From a virus: a stretch of DNA of 20,496 nt. Below the pieces are notes generated by a model that worked only from the letters and a program-made list of their open reading frames with translations, searched no databases and was not told the origin of the DNA. Shown here in pieces: positions 18,294-20,496 of this stretch; position 1 is the first letter of the stretch; each line of letters begins with the position of its first letter. Location of the stretch: IMG/VR virus record IMGVR_UViG_3300030107_003683, positions 1 to 20,496 of that record; one strand, given 5' to 3'. A program made the translations under genes and the position numbers.

Positions 18294-20496
18294 ATGTTTG
18301 GATCAATGGGGCAAACCAATGTCAAGAATCTTGGCAATGGTGGAACAATGGATGGAGATGTCACGATTACAGGTGACCTCACTGTATCTGGTGGAATAGC
18401 ATTAACATTAAATGAGGTACTTCAAGGCACATCAACAATAGACATAAATAGCACAGAAGCACTACTGGTTAGAAAAGATGGAGATGGTGGTGATGTATTT
18501 ACAGTAGACACAAGCAATATGGATGTGACTGTAAATGGTGCAAAAAATACTACTACTTTTTCAGTTACTAATAATTGGTCTACTACAAACGATTACATAA
18601 GAATAGCATTAAATGATGCAACAATACGTTCTACAGTATTAGATAGTGGAGCAAGAAATTTAATATTAGCACCTTTAGGTAATGATGCTTTGACTCTTCA
18701 TTCTACAAGCGGTGGAGTAGTTTCGGCTGGTATAGGCATTGCTTCTGGAGATGGAACTCTTCATGTGCATACTGCTTCTGCTGGAAGTGTAACTGCTCAT
18801 GCTGATGCAGATGATTTGGTTGTAGAAAATAGTGGTAATGCTGGAATATCAATTTTAACTCCAGCTTCAAGTTTCGGTGGAATATTTTTTGGTTCACCTG
18901 ATGATAACATTGGCTCTTCTATTACCTTTCAAGATTCATCTGCAACCATGTTTGTAGGTACAAGATTATCAGGTGGTATTCTAAAATTAAGGTCTGGAGA
19001 TGGAACAGATGCTATAGTTATAGATGCAAGTCAAAATGTCGGCATTGGTACTTCAAGTCCTTGTTCTGTAAGACCAGATGGTTCAACAGACCCTGTAGTT
19101 GGATTGCAAATTACTAATTCTATATCTGGCAATGATGCAGTTTTATCTCTTCGTAATGATAACAATACTCAAGGTCTTGATATATGGTCAGACACAAATG
19201 CTGGTACAGCTTATATTGATAATATATATGATGGAGCTGGAGCAGATATAAATTTTAGAGTACGAACATTAGGCACTACAATCCACGCTATGACTATAGA
19301 TGGAGCTGGCTCGGTTGGTATTGGCACAGCAAGTCCTTTAGAGGCTTTACACATTTCATCAAGCGAAGCATCTGCTACGCCTGTTCTTTTATTGGAAAAT
19401 ACGAATGCCAATAATTTACCAGCACAGATAAATTTTTATAAAAACACTTCCGATGAAGCTGATGATGATAACCTCGGTCAAATAGATTTTGAAGGTAATG
19501 ATGATGGTGCTAATAGAACTATATTTGGAAGAATTATATCAAAATCAACTGATGTATCAGATGGTAGTGAAGATGGAAACATAGTTTTTTCAACAATGAA
19601 AGCTGGTACATTAACAGAAACTTTAAGGCTTGAATCTGGCTCAGTTGGTATTGGAGTAACGCCATCAACAAAACTTCATGTGAAAGGTTCTGGTGAAATA
19701 TTTAGAATAGAAAATGATACCAACGCTTCAGGCAATACTTATATAAGCTTCTTAGATACAAGTGCAGTAAAAGGATATTTGGGATATACTGGAGGCTCAA
19801 CAGACCATTTAAATGTATGGAATGCTGAAAATGCTCATGTAAAAATTGCAACAAATGATACTGAAAGAATAACTGTACTTGGTGGAGGCAATGTTGGTAT
19901 AAATTCTACTTCTCCTCAACAAAAGCTTGACGTAAGGGGCGGTATAAATAGTGTCCATGCTATGTTTTCTGGTCAAGATGGTAGAGGTTTGTTAATAGAA
20001 ACACAAGCCACTACAAACAATGATGATACAGTTGTTTTAAATGCTCAAACAAGTACAGGAGAAATAGCATTTGAGGTTAATTCAAATGAAAAAATGAGGA
20101 TAGATGACTCTGGCAATGTAGGTATTGGAACTACAAGTCCAATAAGTTCAGGTGTCGAAACTTCGTTGCATATTTATGGAAACCATAATAGCAATAATAC
20201 AATTTTAGTAGTAGAGCAAGATGGTGCAAGTTCATCAGCATTAATAAATATAGACTCAGCGGATGGTAGAGATAGTTATGTTCAATTCCAAGAAGCAGGG
20301 ACTACAAAAGCAAGTGTATTTAACGATGCAAGTGCAGATTCTCTTGTATTAACAGATGGAGCTAATTCAAATACTGTTTTTATAAAGTCAGACAAGGTCG
20401 GTATTGGAAATGACTCTCCAGTAGACCTTTTGCATGTTGGTGCTGGTGCAGATTCTCCTGCTGTTGATTCTGTTGCAATATTTTCCCATACAGGAA
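18294..20496 (+). CDS. Repetitive tail-fibre-like protein (partial, runs off the end)
   Basis: An ATG at 18294, preceded by GGTGGAGAT, opens a frame still open at the last base (734 codons visible). The N-terminus GGTMDGDVTITGDLTVSGG is a typical fibre-like beta repeat. Downstream the motif VGIGTSSP or a variant recurs six times, separated by 75-110 residues of beta-rich, Asp/Gly/Ser/Thr-rich sequence, with KLHV, KLDV or LLHV following in several cases. This pattern is known from long trimeric tail-fibre or virion-surface proteins of marine phages, which often end in an intramolecular chaperone, presumably beyond the window. It probably contacts the host surface. Adjacent placement to the capsid genes also allows a head-fibre role. 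Confidence 0.75.
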   Translation, partial: MFGSMGQTNVKNLGNGGTMDGDVTITGDLTVSGGIALTLNEVLQGTSTIDINSTEALLVRKDGDGGDVFTVDTSNMDVTVNGAKNTTTFSVTNNWSTTNDYIRIALNDATIRSTVLDSGARNLILAPLGNDALTLHSTSGGVVSAGIGIASGDGTLHVHTASAGSVTAHADADDLVVENSGNAGISILTPASSFGGIFFGSPDDNIGSSITFQDSSATMFVGTRLSGGILKLRSGDGTDAIVIDASQNVGIGTSSPCSVRPDGSTDPVVGLQITNSISGNDAVLSLRNDNNTQGLDIWSDTNAGTAYIDNIYDGAGADINFRVRTLGTTIHAMTIDGAGSVGIGTASPLEALHISSSEASATPVLLLENTNANNLPAQINFYKNTSDEADDDNLGQIDFEGNDDGANRTIFGRIISKSTDVSDGSEDGNIVFSTMKAGTLTETLRLESGSVGIGVTPSTKLHVKGSGEIFRIENDTNASGNTYISFLDTSAVKGYLGYTGGSTDHLNVWNAENAHVKIATNDTERITVLGGGNVGINSTSPQQKLDVRGGINSVHAMFSGQDGRGLLIETQATTNNDDTVVLNAQTSTGEIAFEVNSNEKMRIDDSGNVGIGTTSPISSGVETSLHIYGNHNSNNTILVVEQDGASSSALINIDSADGRDSYVQFQEAGTTKASVFNDASADSLVLTDGANSNTVFIKSDKVGIGNDSPVDLLHVGAGADSPAVDSVAIFSHTG
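19035..20420 (+). repeat. Six VGIGT-SP motif repeats within the fibre gene
   Basis: Motif copies begin at about 19035 (NVGIGTSSP), 19314 (VGIGTASP), 19644 (VGIGVTP), 19890 (NVGINSTSP), 20115 (NVGIGTTSP) and 20397 (VGIGNDSP). Spacing ranges from 225 to 330 bases. The repeats are conserved at protein level while the DNA between them differs, so they are ancient structural repeats, not recent duplications. Confidence 0.8.

Noticed and set aside
19035-20420. The fibre-gene repeats as a recent tandem duplication
   Set aside because: Only the VGIGT-SP motif is shared; the intervening sequence and spacing differ, so these are diverged structural repeats.
1-20496. The window as a complete circular genome, with the fibre gene continuing into base 1
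   Set aside because: Joining the ends shifts the frame and gives AGC AGA TAA, while the open frame at base 1 uses a different phase. Key tail and lysis genes are also missing.

Overview
The window is a stretch of an AT-rich tailed-bacteriophage genome (Caudoviricetes). It carries a terminase large subunit, a portal protein, a major capsid protein and a primase-helicase. It has no ribosomal, tRNA or host metabolic genes. Genes are short and tightly packed, often overlapping by 1 to 40 bases. The repetitive tail-fibre-like protein with recurring VGIGT-SP motifs is a style I associate with marine phage and metagenome sequences, so an aquatic host is plausible. The host itself cannot be named from this sequence.

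Layout. Bases 1-135 are the 3' end of a rightward gene that converges on the end of a long leftward block (about 113-11425). The leftward block is the replication and accessory region. Read in its own direction it holds small unknown genes, a predicted papain-fold (C39-like) protein, a PD-(D/E)XK-type nuclease, many small zinc-ribbon and one-membrane-segment proteins, a winged-helix replication initiator, a T7 gp4-like primase-helicase, a calcineurin-fold metallophosphoesterase, an SSB-like protein with an acidic DDSPF tail, a NinG-like HNH protein, a DUF1599-like protein and a NinB-like protein. About 730 bases without a convincing gene follow (11369-12097); these contain an iteron-like array and inverted repeats and are the best candidate for the replication origin, packaging site or main control region.

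The packaging and virion genes are split between strands. A small-terminase candidate reads rightward (12098-12736). Portal, large terminase and a tail-completion-like gene read leftward toward it (12720-16159). A divergent control region at 16160-16244 separates these from the rightward scaffold, capsid, accessory-virion and tail-fibre genes (16245 to the window end).

The most striking feature is a sequence at 10334-10387 on the minus strand that matches the full consensus core of a type I hammerhead self-cleaving ribozyme. It has CUGAUGA, an 8-bp stem II, GAAA, a 3-bp stem III, a GUC cleavage triplet and a closing stem I. It sits exactly between the stop codon of one gene and the ribosome binding site of the next. 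Other notable signals are a palindrome (GTTAAG-N3-CTTAAC) present in four perfect copies and one degenerate copy, all in the leftward block, and three 33-bp units each carrying two TGAGCG motifs upstream of the small terminase. There are also about ten small genes of 29-58 codons with good ribosome binding sites.

Family assignments come from recognising motifs by eye, without database searches. Start codons were moved where a clear Shine-Dalgarno sequence favoured a different start.
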